DNA of 64,000 bases from positions 1,624,001-1,688,000 of the forward strand of contig CANLVP010000001.1 of the NCBI GenBank assembly GCA_947494675.1, in the 5' to 3' direction. This DNA is from an uncultured Paracoccaceae bacterium. Lineage in GTDB: Bacteria > Pseudomonadota > Alphaproteobacteria > Rhodobacterales > Rhodobacteraceae. Position 1 is the first letter of the stretch. Each line of letters starts with the position of its first letter. Shown in pieces: positions 8,391 through 18,001 of this stretch. The translations under genes were made by a program, and so were the position numbers. Under the pieces are notes generated by a model. It was not told the DNA's origin. It saw nothing but the letters and a program-made list of their open reading frames with translations, and did no database searches.

Positions 8391-11300
8391 TGGCTTATCG
8401 TGATGCGATGACGGGCAACATCGGCGGGTTAATGTCCTATTTCACCCGCCACAGGACCGTTGCCAACCTGGTGCTGGTCTTGATGTTGACGGCGGGCTTG
8501 GTCGCGTTTCCGAACATGCGGGCGCAGTTCTTTCCCGATGTGGTCGTCGATGATGTCGACATCACCGTGCAGTGGGACGGTGCCGGGGCCGAAGCCGTGG
8601 ACGAAGGCATCGTGCAAATTCTGGAACCGGCGCTTTTGGCGGTCGAAGGCGTCACTGCGTCATCGGCACGCGCCACCGAAGGCCGCGCCTCACTAAACCT
8701 CGAATTTGAACCGGGCACGGACATTGAGCGGGCGACCGAAGACGTGCAGTTCGTGCTGGATAGCACCACAAACCTGCCCAGCGACGCCGAAGACCCTGAA
8801 ATCAGGCGCGGCGGCTGGTCAGACCGGGTGACGGACGTCGTGATCTCTGGCCCGGTCAGCGTGGATCAGCTGGCGCGCTTTGCCGATGAGCTTGTTGTGC
8901 GGCTGTTCGCGGCAGGTGTTACGCAGGCCGATGTCCGCGGCGTCGCGGCCCCGTCAACCCTGATTGAGGTGCCGTCGATCAACCTGATCAAACACGACAT
9001 CACAATGGCCGATATCGCGGACCGCATCGCACAAGAGGCGGTGGGCGATCCTGCCGGTGACGCGGGTGCCAGCCGGGTGCGTACCGGCGTTGCCAAACGC
9101 TCTGCCGAGGATATTGCCGCCATCGTGCTCCGGTCCAACCCCGATGGGTCCAGCCTGACCGTTGGTGATATGGGCGAGGTTGTCGTGCAAGGCACCGACC
9201 GCAATCAGGCCTATTTCGTGGGCGAAGACCCAGCCATTCAGGTGCGGGTCAACCGGTCCTCAACCGGGGATGCGATTGGCCTGCAAGAAAAGGTCGAAGA
9301 GGTCGCGGCAGAGATGTCGGCGACCCTACCGCAAGGTGTGCAGATTGAACTGACGAATACGCTGGCCGAGCAGATCACCGGGCGTTTGAACATCCTGCTT
9401 GAAAACGGGCTGATGGGGCTTGGTCTGGTGCTGGCGCTCTTGTTCCTGTTCCTCAACGCCAAGACCGCGTTCTGGGTCGCGGCAGGCATTCCGGCGGCGA
9501 TGCTGGCGGCGGTGGCGCTGATGTATGTGTCGGGCATCACGATCAACATGATCTCGCTTTTTGCGCTGATCATCACCTTGGGGATCGTGGTGGACGACGC
9601 CATTGTGGTGGGCGAGCACGCCGATTTTCGCGTCAGACAATTGGGCGAAACCCCGGTTCAGGCGGCGGAACGCGCAGCCGTGCGGATGTTCAGCCCGGTC
9701 TTTTCGGCCACATTGACCACGATCATCGCCTTCTTTGGTCTTGTGGCAATCGGCGGACGCTTTGGAGACCTGATCGCGGACATCCCCTTTACCGTGATCG
9801 TCGTGCTGGCCGCCTCGCTGGTTGAATGCTTCCTGATCTTGCCGCACCACCTTGCCCATTCGATCCAAAGCGGCGCGCAGCGGCCATGGTATGATTGGCC
9901 GTCCCATATCGTGAACCGGGGCTTTAACTGGGTCCGGGATAAGCTCTTCCGGCCCTTTATGGCGGGCGTCATCTGGGCGCGGTATCCGGTCGTGGCAGGG
10001 GCTATCGTGATCCTTGCCAGTCAGATGGCCCTGTTCATCAAGGGTGACGTGCAGTGGCGGTTCTTTAACGCGCCAGAGCAGGGGCAAGTGACAGGCAACT
10101 TTGCCATGCTGCCCGGCGCGACCCGCGAAGACACCGTTGAAATGATGCGCGAAATGCAGCGTGCCGCGAACGCCCTCGGCGCGCAATACGAGGAACGCTA
10201 CGGCGCCAACCCGGTCGATTTCATGATCGCGCAAATCGGCGGTAACTCTGGTCGGGCGATTGCAGGGTCGGATCAAAAGGACGCCGACCAGTTGGGTGCG
10301 ATTTCGATCACCCTGATCGACGCCGATAGCCGCCCCTACACCAGCTTTCAGTTCGTCGGCGAATTGCAGGAAAGCGTGCAGCAACACCCGATGGCCGAAA
10401 CGGTCAGCTTCCGGTCCTGGGGCCGTGGGCCGGGGGGCGATAGCCTTGATATCCAGATGTTCGGGGCCGAGCCCGAGCAACTGAAGGCCGCCGCTGAGGC
10501 GTTGAAATCAGAGCTCGCACAATTTGGCGAGATCAGCGGGCTTGAGGATAGCCTGTCTTATGACAAAGAAGAGCTGCTGTTGGACCTCACGCCGCAGGGT
10601 CAGGCGCTGGGCCTCAACATCGACGGTCTGGGCCGGGTGCTGCGCAACCGCCTTGGCGGGATTGAGGCGGCGACCTATCCGGTTGGCCCCCGCTCTGCCG
10701 CGATCCGGGTGGAGCTTCCGGCAGGCGAGCTTTCGGCGGATTTCCTTGAGCGCACGCTGATCCGCACCGATAGCGGCGACTACGTGCCGCTTGGCGATGT
10801 TGTGACCGTGGCCAGCCGCACCGGGTTCTCTGTCGTGCAGCGTGAAAATGGCATTCCGTTGATTTCTGTCACGGGTGATCTCGACGATGAAGACGCCGAC
10901 CGCGCGAGCGATATCCAGAAGATCATCAATGAAACGATCCTGCCGGACATTCAGGAACGCTTTGGCGTCGACACGCAGTTGTCGGGCCTGAGCGAGCAGG
11001 AAAGCCGGTTCCTGACGGACGCGCGCAACGGGCTGATCCTTGTGCTTTGCGGGATATTCCTCAGCCTCGCCTGGATTTTCGGGTCGTGGACGCGACCGCT
11101 CGTGGTCATGGCGATTATTCCCTTTGGGTTGGTCGGCACGATCTATGGCCATAATCTCTGGGGCATCCCGATGAGCATGTTCACGGTTGTCGGCCTGATT
11201 GGCATGACCGGGATCGTGATCAACGACAGTATCGTGCTGGTGACGACGATTGACGAATACGCCCAGGAACGTGGGCTGGTGCCGGCGATTATTGACGGGG

Positions 11301-11776
11301 CGGCTGACCGGCTGAGGCCGGTGATGTTGACCACGCTGACCACTGTTTTGGGTCTGTCGCCGCTGCTTTATGAGGGGTCCAATCAGGCGGAATTCCTGAA
11401 ACCGACGGTGGTCACGCTGGTGTTTGGCCTTGGCTTTGGGATGTTCCTGGTGCTGCTGATCGTGCCGTCGCTGATGGCGATGCAGGCAGATTTCACCAAG
11501 CAGATACGCTCTGCCCGTCGGGCGCTGCGGGGACGTAAGCCAGCGATGTTCATGCCCGCCACCATGGGCGCGGTCGCTGCCTTGGCGATGTTTGGTGTCA
11601 CGATCCTGCCCTATGTCCTGACCGGCGCGCCTTGGGCGCAAGCGGTCGAATACCTGCCCATTCTGAATGGCGGGTTGGGTGTTGCGTTTGGGATTTTCGT
11701 GGCAGGGCTCGCCGCGATCTTGCTGGCGGTTTATTTCCTGAGCGCTATGGCGTTCGGTTTCCGTCGCGCCGCTTAA
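8390..11776 (+). CDS. RND-family efflux transporter (AcrB/HAE type)
   Basis: A 1128-residue inner-membrane proton-driven exporter. It has the RND layout: TM1 near residues 25-45, a large periplasmic loop, six TM helices around 335-540, a second periplasmic loop, and a final TM bundle from about 880. The proton-relay acidic pair is seen in GIVVDDAIVV (TM4), and TM10/11 contains GMTGIVINDSIVLV. An extra hydrophobic C-terminal extension (about 60 residues, two predicted helices) follows the usual end. Translationally coupled to the adaptor gene. The substrate is unknown. Confidence 0.93.
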   Translation: MAYRDAMTGNIGGLMSYFTRHRTVANLVLVLMLTAGLVAFPNMRAQFFPDVVVDDVDITVQWDGAGAEAVDEGIVQILEPALLAVEGVTASSARATEGRASLNLEFEPGTDIERATEDVQFVLDSTTNLPSDAEDPEIRRGGWSDRVTDVVISGPVSVDQLARFADELVVRLFAAGVTQADVRGVAAPSTLIEVPSINLIKHDITMADIADRIAQEAVGDPAGDAGASRVRTGVAKRSAEDIAAIVLRSNPDGSSLTVGDMGEVVVQGTDRNQAYFVGEDPAIQVRVNRSSTGDAIGLQEKVEEVAAEMSATLPQGVQIELTNTLAEQITGRLNILLENGLMGLGLVLALLFLFLNAKTAFWVAAGIPAAMLAAVALMYVSGITINMISLFALIITLGIVVDDAIVVGEHADFRVRQLGETPVQAAERAAVRMFSPVFSATLTTIIAFFGLVAIGGRFGDLIADIPFTVIVVLAASLVECFLILPHHLAHSIQSGAQRPWYDWPSHIVNRGFNWVRDKLFRPFMAGVIWARYPVVAGAIVILASQMALFIKGDVQWRFFNAPEQGQVTGNFAMLPGATREDTVEMMREMQRAANALGAQYEERYGANPVDFMIAQIGGNSGRAIAGSDQKDADQLGAISITLIDADSRPYTSFQFVGELQESVQQHPMAETVSFRSWGRGPGGDSLDIQMFGAEPEQLKAAAEALKSELAQFGEISGLEDSLSYDKEELLLDLTPQGQALGLNIDGLGRVLRNRLGGIEAATYPVGPRSAAIRVELPAGELSADFLERTLIRTDSGDYVPLGDVVTVASRTGFSVVQRENGIPLISVTGDLDDEDADRASDIQKIINETILPDIQERFGVDTQLSGLSEQESRFLTDARNGLILVLCGIFLSLAWIFGSWTRPLVVMAIIPFGLVGTIYGHNLWGIPMSMFTVVGLIGMTGIVINDSIVLVTTIDEYAQERGLVPAIIDGAADRLRPVMLTTLTTVLGLSPLLYEGSNQAEFLKPTVVTLVFGLGFGMFLVLLIVPSLMAMQADFTKQIRSARRALRGRKPAMFMPATMGAVAALAMFGVTILPYVLTGAPWAQAVEYLPILNGGLGVAFGIFVAGLAAILLAVYFLSAMAFGFRRAA

Positions 11777-12561
11777 CCGGCGCTGCAGCCGCGCACGTCA
11801 ACGGCGTGATCACTGCCCAAAACGGTGACACGCACACCGGACCGGTCCAGCGCAAAACTGCCGCCCGTCACATGGACCATATCGACAGTGGCGGTCAGCT
11901 GCCCGCCGCTGCGGCGCACGTCCGGTTCTGACACCCAGACGAGCGGATCGCTCGCCTCGACCACCACATGTTCCACCGCGCCTGCGGTTGGCATGGTCAG
12001 TGTCGCCGTGACGGTCAGGCCATCATCGCTCGGCGCAATTGCGCAGGTCGCGGCAGTCACGTTGCCCTCGTCAGCGGACAAGGGACGGTTCACCAAGGCA
12101 GCCACGATCTGAGGATCGCGCTTCCCCTCCGCGGGAAGTTCAATCGAAAACGGCAAGCGGGCGGGCACGCAAATCTCTTCGCAGACGCCAATATCAAGCA
12201 TGCCGGACAGGGTGATATTACCGGTCGCATCGGGTGTCAGTTCCACGGGCACAACGACACTGTCATGATACCCGATAGAGCGCATGCCGCCTTGGTCAAA
12301 AACCTCTGGCACAGGCCACATGAAACGAGCGCTGGCCACATTGTCGGAACCCGAAAAATCGATCTGCGGCGGGATGCCCGCGTCACCTGGCGCGCGCCAA
12401 TAGGTTTTCCACCCCGGCGCCAAGGTGATCTGCAAACCAGCCATATGCGTGCCATCGGCGGCACGCCATCCGGGCAGGACATCAAGCTGCACAACCCCGT
12501 CAAGTGACTGGGCCGCAGCGGCGGAGGCAAAGAGGCAGAAGGCAGTGGCAAGTGTTTTCAT
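11773..12561 (-). CDS. periplasmic DsbD/ScsB N-terminal-like protein
   Basis: A 262-residue secreted protein. The signal peptide is LATAFCLFASAAAAQS. The body matches the N-terminal domain of DsbD/ScsB-type thiol-disulfide proteins, with GWKTYWRAPGDAGIPP and the cysteine pair in DIGVCEEICVPARLPF (near residue 120). It lacks the membrane and thioredoxin domains of full DsbD, so it may be a stand-alone partner or receptor of reducing equivalents. ATG at 12561 has GGAAAGG just upstream; an in-frame ATG 18 nt earlier is less likely. It is convergent with the RND gene, overlapping by 4 nt. Confidence 0.82.
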   Translation of the reverse strand: MKTLATAFCLFASAAAAQSLDGVVQLDVLPGWRAADGTHMAGLQITLAPGWKTYWRAPGDAGIPPQIDFSGSDNVASARFMWPVPEVFDQGGMRSIGYHDSVVVPVELTPDATGNITLSGMLDIGVCEEICVPARLPFSIELPAEGKRDPQIVAALVNRPLSADEGNVTAATCAIAPSDDGLTVTATLTMPTAGAVEHVVVEASDPLVWVSEPDVRRSGGQLTATVDMVHVTGGSFALDRSGVRVTVLGSDHAVDVRGCSAG

Positions 12562-12666
12562 GCCCCACCTTTCCGACATTCCAGCCTCAATTGGAAATCA
12601 CGAATGGGCGAAATTCTGTCATGTATCGCTCTTGCACCGCCCCGCCTGTCGCCCCATCATCACCTG

Positions 12667-13236
12667 ATGAAGACAACCGATAGCAATCTTTGTGGCAAGC
12701 TTTTGATCGCGATGCCTGATATGGGCGATCCGCGCTTTGCCCATAGCGTTGTCTATATGTGCGCCCATGCCGAGGACGGCGCGATGGGGCTGATCGTAAA
12801 CAAACCCCAGACCGAAGTGCGGTTCAGTGCGCTGTTGGAACAGCTTGAGATTGAACGTGCACCCGGTGCCCGCGACATCCGCGTGCACTTTGGTGGTCCG
12901 GTCGAGATGGGCCGTGGTTTCGTGCTGCACACGTTGGATTACCGGTCCGAGACCGGGACATTGGACGTTGACGCCGACATCGGGATGACCGCCACGCTGG
13001 ATGTGCTGGAGGATCTGGCACGCGGCAAAGGGCCTGAAACCTCGATGCTGGCGCTGGGCTATGCGGGCTGGGGACCCGGACAGCTCGAGGAGGAGATCGC
13101 GCAAAACGGCTGGCTGACCTGTGATGCCCGCGCCGACATCATCTTTGGCCGTGCCAATGAGCATAAATGGACCGCGGCGTTGAAGGTTCTGGGCATTGAT
13201 CCGGTGCTGCTGTCTTCGACGGCAGGGCACGCCTAA
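12667..13236 (+). CDS. YqgE/AlgH family protein (UPF0301)
   Basis: A 189-residue cytoplasmic protein of the YqgE/AlgH family, conserved but without a settled biochemical role. It begins with the typical LCGKLLIAMPDMGDPRFAHSVVY, followed by GAMGLIVNKP, HFGGPVEMGRGFVLH and a C-terminal LGYAGWGPGQLEEEI. ATG at 12667 matches where family members begin; in-frame sequence upstream (from 12604) looks non-coding. Transcribed divergently from the DsbD-like gene. Confidence 0.93.
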   Translation: MKTTDSNLCGKLLIAMPDMGDPRFAHSVVYMCAHAEDGAMGLIVNKPQTEVRFSALLEQLEIERAPGARDIRVHFGGPVEMGRGFVLHTLDYRSETGTLDVDADIGMTATLDVLEDLARGKGPETSMLALGYAGWGPGQLEEEIAQNGWLTCDARADIIFGRANEHKWTAALKVLGIDPVLLSSTAGHA

Positions 13237-13297
13237 ACGACGGGTTTCACCCGACGCCACTCCGCGATAGCCTTGAGAAAATTCGACGGGGGCGTCC

Positions 13298-15343
13298 ATG
13301 ACCGATTTTCTGCTTTTAGCATTCATTTTCCTTTGCGCGGGCGTGATCGCCGTGCCGATTGCAACCCGGTTGGGTCTGGGTTCGGTGCTGGGCTATTTGA
13401 TCGCGGGCATTGTGATCAGCCCGGTGCTGGCGCTGTTGAATGTGGACGTGTTGTCGATCCAGCATTTTGCCGAATTTGGCGTCGTGATGATGCTGTTCCT
13501 TGTGGGGTTGGAGCTTGAACCAAAGGTTCTTTGGGGCATGCGCGCGCGCCTCTTGGGGCTTGGCGGTGGGCAGGTCTTGCTGACGCTCGGCGCAGTTGCG
13601 GCCATCGCGATGGCCTTTGGACAACCCTTCACCTTTGCGATTGCGATCGGGATGGTCTTTGCCCTGTCATCCACCGCTATCGTCTTGCAAACATTGAACG
13701 AAAAAGGACTGATGAAGTCCGACGGCGGGCAGTCGTCATTCTCTGTCCTGCTGACGCAAGACATCGCCGTCATCCCGATGCTGGCGCTTTTGCCACTGCT
13801 GGCGATGCCCGATCTGATGGATATCGGCGCGGATGTCGCCCATGGCGCAGACACCGGCCACGCGGTTGAGGCGGGCGAGGCCAGCCACGCTGGCGATCAC
13901 GCCGACGATCATGGCGATGACCACGGGGATGACCACGGCGACGGCCACGGATCAGGGATGAGCCTTGTCGCAGGATTGAACGGATGGCAGACCACGCTCG
14001 TGACGATTGCCGCTGTGGCCTTTGTGGTTTTTGCAGGTAACTCACTGACGCGGCCCATTTTTCGGTTCATCGCGGGTGCGGGGCTGCGAGAGCTCTTTAC
14101 CGCCGCTGCCCTCATGATGGTCGTGGGCATCGCGCTGCTGATGTCGCTTGTTGGCGTGTCAGCCGCGCTTGGCACCTTTATCGCAGGCGTCGTGCTCGCC
14201 AACAGCGAATACCGTCACGAGCTGGAAAGCGACATCGACCCGTTCCGTGGTTTGCTGCTTGGCGTGTTCTTCATGAGCGTTGGCGCCGGTATCGACTTTG
14301 CGCTTCTCTTCGCCAATCTGGGCACGATCCTTGGTCTGACGCTGGGGCTGATGGCGCTGAAAGCCATCGTGCTGCTGGTGCTGGCCTATATTTTCAAAAT
14401 TCAGGGGGCCGACAAATGGCTGTTTGCGCTGGGGTTGGCGCAAGCTGGTGAATTCGGCTTTGTCCTCTTGTCGTCCATGACGGCGGGCAACATTCTGCCC
14501 GACGCAATTGCCGACCAGCTGCTACTGGTCGTGGCCCTGTCGATGTTGCTGACGCCTGCGCTCTTTATCCTCTATGACCGCGTGATCGCGCCGCGCTTTT
14601 CTCAGGAACAAGAGCGGGAAGCGGATGAGATCAACGAACAGGGGCAGGTCATCATTGCAGGCCATGGCCGCGTTGGCGGGATCATTGCGCGTATGACGCG
14701 GGGTGCCGGTTTCAAGACCACGGTGGTCGACTATTCTGCCGCACAACTCGATATGCTGCGGCAGTTCGGCATCCGCGCCTACTTTGGCGACGCCAGCCGC
14801 CCCGACCTGTTGGAAGCGGCGGGCATCAAAGAGGCGAAGCTTTTTGTGATCGCCATCGACGACCGCGAGCGGATCACCGAGATGGTGCATTACGTCCACA
14901 CCAACTATCCCAACGTCCATATCATTGCGCGCGCCCGTGACCGGCACCACGTTTACGAACTCTGGTCTGCTGGCTGTCGGGACATTATTCGCGAAACCTT
15001 TGACAGCTCGATCCGGATGGGCCGGTCCGCCTATGAAGCACTTGGCATCCCCAAGGAGGAGGCCGAGGCGCTGGCGGAAGGTATTCGCGCGGACGATTCG
15101 ACGGGCATGATCCTGATGGCGGGTCTTTACGATGCCGATATCCCGGCGATGGAAAACGAACCCTACCTGAAGGCCGCGCGCATTCTGATCGACGAACAGG
15201 AAAGCCTGTATGCCGAAGGGAGGCACGCCATCGGGCAATTGCGCGAACGGATGCGCGAAAAGGGGCAGGACGTCGATGCCCTCATCGCCGCTGCGCGCAA
15301 AGAGCGCGAGGAAGAAGAAGCCGCAAGGGCGGCGAAGGCCTAG
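13298..15343 (+). CDS. Kef-type K+/H+ antiporter (CPA2) with TrkA-N domain
   Basis: A 681-residue monovalent cation:proton antiporter-2 family protein. About 12 transmembrane helices fill residues 1-415; a Rossmann TrkA-N/RCK domain follows from about 435 (QVIIAGHGRVGGIIARM). It resembles glutathione-gated KefB/KefC but lacks the ancillary KefF/KefG gene nearby. Unusual: between helices near residues 185-220 lies a loop made almost only of His, Asp and Gly (repeats of DDHG). A GGGGGC ribosome-binding site precedes ATG at 13298. Confidence 0.92.
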   Translation: MTDFLLLAFIFLCAGVIAVPIATRLGLGSVLGYLIAGIVISPVLALLNVDVLSIQHFAEFGVVMMLFLVGLELEPKVLWGMRARLLGLGGGQVLLTLGAVAAIAMAFGQPFTFAIAIGMVFALSSTAIVLQTLNEKGLMKSDGGQSSFSVLLTQDIAVIPMLALLPLLAMPDLMDIGADVAHGADTGHAVEAGEASHAGDHADDHGDDHGDDHGDGHGSGMSLVAGLNGWQTTLVTIAAVAFVVFAGNSLTRPIFRFIAGAGLRELFTAAALMMVVGIALLMSLVGVSAALGTFIAGVVLANSEYRHELESDIDPFRGLLLGVFFMSVGAGIDFALLFANLGTILGLTLGLMALKAIVLLVLAYIFKIQGADKWLFALGLAQAGEFGFVLLSSMTAGNILPDAIADQLLLVVALSMLLTPALFILYDRVIAPRFSQEQEREADEINEQGQVIIAGHGRVGGIIARMTRGAGFKTTVVDYSAAQLDMLRQFGIRAYFGDASRPDLLEAAGIKEAKLFVIAIDDRERITEMVHYVHTNYPNVHIIARARDRHHVYELWSAGCRDIIRETFDSSIRMGRSAYEALGIPKEEAEALAEGIRADDSTGMILMAGLYDADIPAMENEPYLKAARILIDEQESLYAEGRHAIGQLRERMREKGQDVDALIAAARKEREEEEAARAAKA

Positions 15344-15903
15344 CTTTCGCCGTCGGCCATCAAGGCGGTCAGGATCGCTTTGGCACTGTCACTGGCCCAG
15401 TCGGCATCACCTTGCAGGCGGGCGACTTCGTTGCCTTCGGGGTCAAGGATCAGGGTGACAGGCAGGCCCAAAACGCCAAGGCTGCGGGCAAGGTTCTGCC
15501 GCTCGTCTGTGTGTTTGGGCAGGTTTTCAACGCCGATTTCATCAAAGAAGGCATCAATTCCGGGGCGCGGGTTACGGCCGGTGGCGACTGTCACCACGGC
15601 AAAGGAATCGCCGCCCAGTTCGGATTGCAGCGCCTCAAGATGCGGCATTTCCTTGCGACAGGGCGCACACCACGTCGCCCAAAAGTTCAGCAACACATGC
15701 TTGCCCTCATAGGCGGCCAGCGTCATTTCGCTGCCGTCTTCATGCAGGAACGTCACGTCTGATCCGGGCATCGGCTCACTATGGAACGCCAGTTTGCGCA
15801 TATCGCCTTCGCGCAGCGCCTCAAGCGCCGCGTTATCTGCGATAGCAGTGTTTGCCACCAGACACAGGGCTGTATAAAGCAAGGCTGACTTTAGATTAGG
15901 CAA
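15340..15903 (-). CDS. TlpA-like thiol-disulfide oxidoreductase
   Basis: A 187-residue secreted thioredoxin-fold protein. A signal-like segment ([19 protein letters not shown]) is followed by a TlpA/ResA-type domain with active site [16 protein letters not shown] near residues 75-90 and the cis-Pro region GLPVTLILD. Probably a periplasmic reductase. I favour the TTG start at 15903, with AAAGGA 6 nt upstream; ATG at 15918 would overlap the argH start on the other strand. The 3' end overlaps the Kef gene by 4 nt. Confidence 0.85.
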   Translation of the reverse strand: MPNLKSALLYTALCLVANTAIADNAALEALREGDMRKLAFHSEPMPGSDVTFLHEDGSEMTLAAYEGKHVLLNFWATWCAPCRKEMPHLEALQSELGGDSFAVVTVATGRNPRPGIDAFFDEIGVENLPKHTDERQNLARSLGVLGLPVTLILDPEGNEVARLQGDADWASDSAKAILTALMADGES

Positions 15904-15916
15904 GGGACGTCCTTTC

Positions 15917-17305
15917 ATGACCAAGGCTGCGAATACGATGTGGGGCGGGCGGTTTGCTGCCGGACCGGACGCGATCATGGAGGCGATCAATGCCTCAATC
16001 GGGTTCGACCAGCGACTTGCCGCACAAGACATTGCAGGGTCGCGCGCCCATGCCGCCATGCTGGCGTCCACAGGCATCATCTCATCTACCGACGCTGATG
16101 CGATTGGGGAAGGGCTGCTCACTATATTGTCAGAGATTGAAAAGGGTGACTTTGCGTTCAGCACCGCCCTTGAAGACATCCACATGAACGTCGAGGCGCG
16201 TCTGCGCGAGTTGATCGGCGATGCGGCGGGGCGGTTGCACACGGCGCGGTCGCGTAACGATCAGGTCGCGGTCGATTTCCGGCTTTGGGTCCGCGATCAA
16301 TGCGACGCGGCAGAGGCCGGGCTGCTCGCACTGCAAAAGGCGCTCGTCGGTCAGGCAGAGGCGGGTGCCGATTGGGTGATGCCCGGTTTCACCCATTTGC
16401 AGGTCGCCCAGCCGGTCACATGGGGCCACCATATGCTGGCCTATGTTGAGATGTTGGGCCGCGACCGGTCCCGCTTTGCCGATGCGCGGGCGCGGATGAA
16501 CCTCTCCCCGCTTGGCGCGGCGGCACTGGCGGGCACGTCCTTTCCCATCGACCGCGAGATGACGGCCAAGGCCCTTGGTTTTGACGCACCGATGGCCAAT
16601 TCGCTGGACGCCACCAGCGACCGCGACTTTGCGCTGGAATTCCTGTCCGCCGCCAGCATCTGTGCGATGCACCTCAGCCGCTTGGCCGAGGAATTGGTGA
16701 TCTGGTCCTCTGCCCAGTTCCGGTTCGTGAAGATGTCCGACCGCTGGTCCACCGGGTCGAGCATCATGCCGCAAAAGCGCAACCCGGACGCGGCAGAGCT
16801 GATCCGCGCCAAAATTGGCCGGATTTTTGGGGCCAATGTGGCGCTGATGACGGTGATGAAGGGTCTGCCGCTGACCTATTCCAAGGACATGCAGGAAGAC
16901 AAAGAGCAGGTCTTTGATGCCGCCGACAACCTGATGCTGGCGCTGGCCGCCATGGCGGGCATGGTCGGCGATATGACCGCCAACCGCGAAAGCCTGAAAG
17001 CCGCGGCCGCAACGGGATTTTCCACGGCCACCGATTTGGCGGACTGGCTTGTGCGCGAACTTGGGCTACCTTTCCGGGACGCGCATCACGTGACCGGGTC
17101 GCTGGTCGCATTGGCAGAGGCCAAGGGGGAGGATCTGCCCGATCTGACCCTTGCCGAGATGCAGGGCGTGCACGAGGGTATCACGCAGGACGTCTTTGAT
17201 GTGCTGGGGGTCGAAAACTCTGTCGCGTCACGGACCAGTTTTGGTGGAACGGCCCCTGTGCGCGTGCGCGAACAGGTCGCTGCATGGAAGGAACGTTTGG
17301 GATGA
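15917..17305 (+). CDS. argH: argininosuccinate lyase
   Basis: Cleaves argininosuccinate to arginine and fumarate, the last step of arginine synthesis, in the cytoplasm. 462 residues, the normal length. The fumarase/aspartase-superfamily signature [12 protein letters not shown] is near residues 280-292; [10 protein letters not shown] and [13 protein letters not shown] are also diagnostic. The ribosome-binding site AAGGGACG is part of a near-palindrome whose other strand serves the divergent tlpA-like gene. It heads a run argH, lipoprotein, DUF2834, lysA. Confidence 0.97.
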   Translation: MTKAANTMWGGRFAAGPDAIMEAINASIGFDQRLAAQDIAGSRAHAAMLASTGIISSTDADAIGEGLLTILSEIEKGDFAFSTALEDIHMNVEARLRELIGDAAGRLHTARSRNDQVAVDFRLWVRDQCDAAEAGLLALQKALVGQAEAGADWVMPGFTHLQVAQPVTWGHHMLAYVEMLGRDRSRFADARARMNLSPLGAAALAGTSFPIDREMTAKALGFDAPMANSLDATSDRDFALEFLSAASICAMHLSRLAEELVIWSSAQFRFVKMSDRWSTGSSIMPQKRNPDAAELIRAKIGRIFGANVALMTVMKGLPLTYSKDMQEDKEQVFDAADNLMLALAAMAGMVGDMTANRESLKAAAATGFSTATDLADWLVRELGLPFRDAHHVTGSLVALAEAKGEDLPDLTLAEMQGVHEGITQDVFDVLGVENSVASRTSFGGTAPVRVREQVAAWKERLG

Positions 17306-17529
17306 AGAAGATCATTGCAGTGTGTGTAATGGGCCTGGTGGCCGGCTGCGGGGCAGAGGGTGACCCCCTGCGTCCAACCGCTGGATTGGGCATTGGCATT
17401 GGGCCCGGCGGCATTTCTGTGCGCCCCAAGGTCGGTGTGACGGACGGCACCACCAAGGTCGGCGTGGGCGCTGGTGGTATCAGCGCGGGAACACAAGCGG
17501 GCCCAGTCAGCATCGGCGGCACGCTTTAA
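17302..17529 (+). CDS. small Gly-rich lipoprotein
   Basis: A 75-residue predicted lipoprotein: [15 protein letters not shown] is a type II signal with Cys at residue 15. The mature part is Gly/Val-rich with quasi-repeats ([22 protein letters not shown]). Its ATG overlaps the argH stop codon (ATGA), and its stop codon overlaps the next start (TAATG), so it is part of the arg-lys gene run. It occupies the position of the small lipoproteins (LptM-like) often found between argH and lysA. No function can be stated. Confidence 0.8.
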   Translation: MKKIIAVCVMGLVAGCGAEGDPLRPTAGLGIGIGPGGISVRPKVGVTDGTTKVGVGAGGISAGTQAGPVSIGGTL

Positions 17530-17846
17530 TGTCGCCGCTGCGTTGGGTCTGGCTGGCGCTTGCTGTCTGGGGCGCGATTCACCCGATGTATTATTTTGTG
17601 CAGTGGTTTCTGGCCGAAGGCTGGTCACTGGCCCGAATGGTCGATGCCTGGCACGTGAACACGGCCAGCAGCGGGCTTGTCTGGGATCTGACGATTGCCG
17701 CCGTCACGCTGACGGTTTGGATCATTGCGGAGGTCGCCGTGCGGCGAAACTGGCTGGCCTTGATCGCGATTCCGGCCACGTTTTGCATCGGGGTCAGCTG
17801 CGGCCTGCCGCTTTACCTGTTTTTGCGCGCCAAACCGGTCACTTAG
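17529..17846 (+). CDS. DUF2834 membrane protein
   Basis: A 105-residue integral membrane protein with three predicted helices (about residues 4-27, 50-70 and 75-100). WGAIHPMYYFVQWF and the C-terminal GLPLYLFLRAK match DUF2834 proteins. It overlaps the previous stop codon by one base (TAATG). Function unknown. Confidence 0.8.
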   Translation: MSPLRWVWLALAVWGAIHPMYYFVQWFLAEGWSLARMVDAWHVNTASSGLVWDLTIAAVTLTVWIIAEVAVRRNWLALIAIPATFCIGVSCGLPLYLFLRAKPVT

Positions 17847-17904
17847 GGGCCAGCGTGCGCCGCTGTTGGCCGCAAGCAGCCAAAGCGCCCCGCCCGCCGT
17901 CCCG

Positions 17905-17943
17905 ATATGCCTCCGGCGGAGATATTTTTATTCCAAAGAAAGG
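17905..17943. repeat. Rhodobacterales-type intergenic repeat, copy 1
   Basis: GCCTCCGGCGGAGATATTTT followed by an A/T-rich stretch and CCAAAGAAAGG. The same layout recurs at 57551-57603, and a diverged form lies inside cobN. GCCTCCGGCGGAG is itself partly palindromic. I associate this type of element with many Rhodobacterales genomes from memory. It lies between the DUF2834 gene and lysA. Confidence 0.7.
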
Positions 17944-18001
17944 GTTGGGCTTTGATCCTGATCCCATTATGTCGGGCTGAGTTTGCCTGAGGGAAAGACG
18001 C

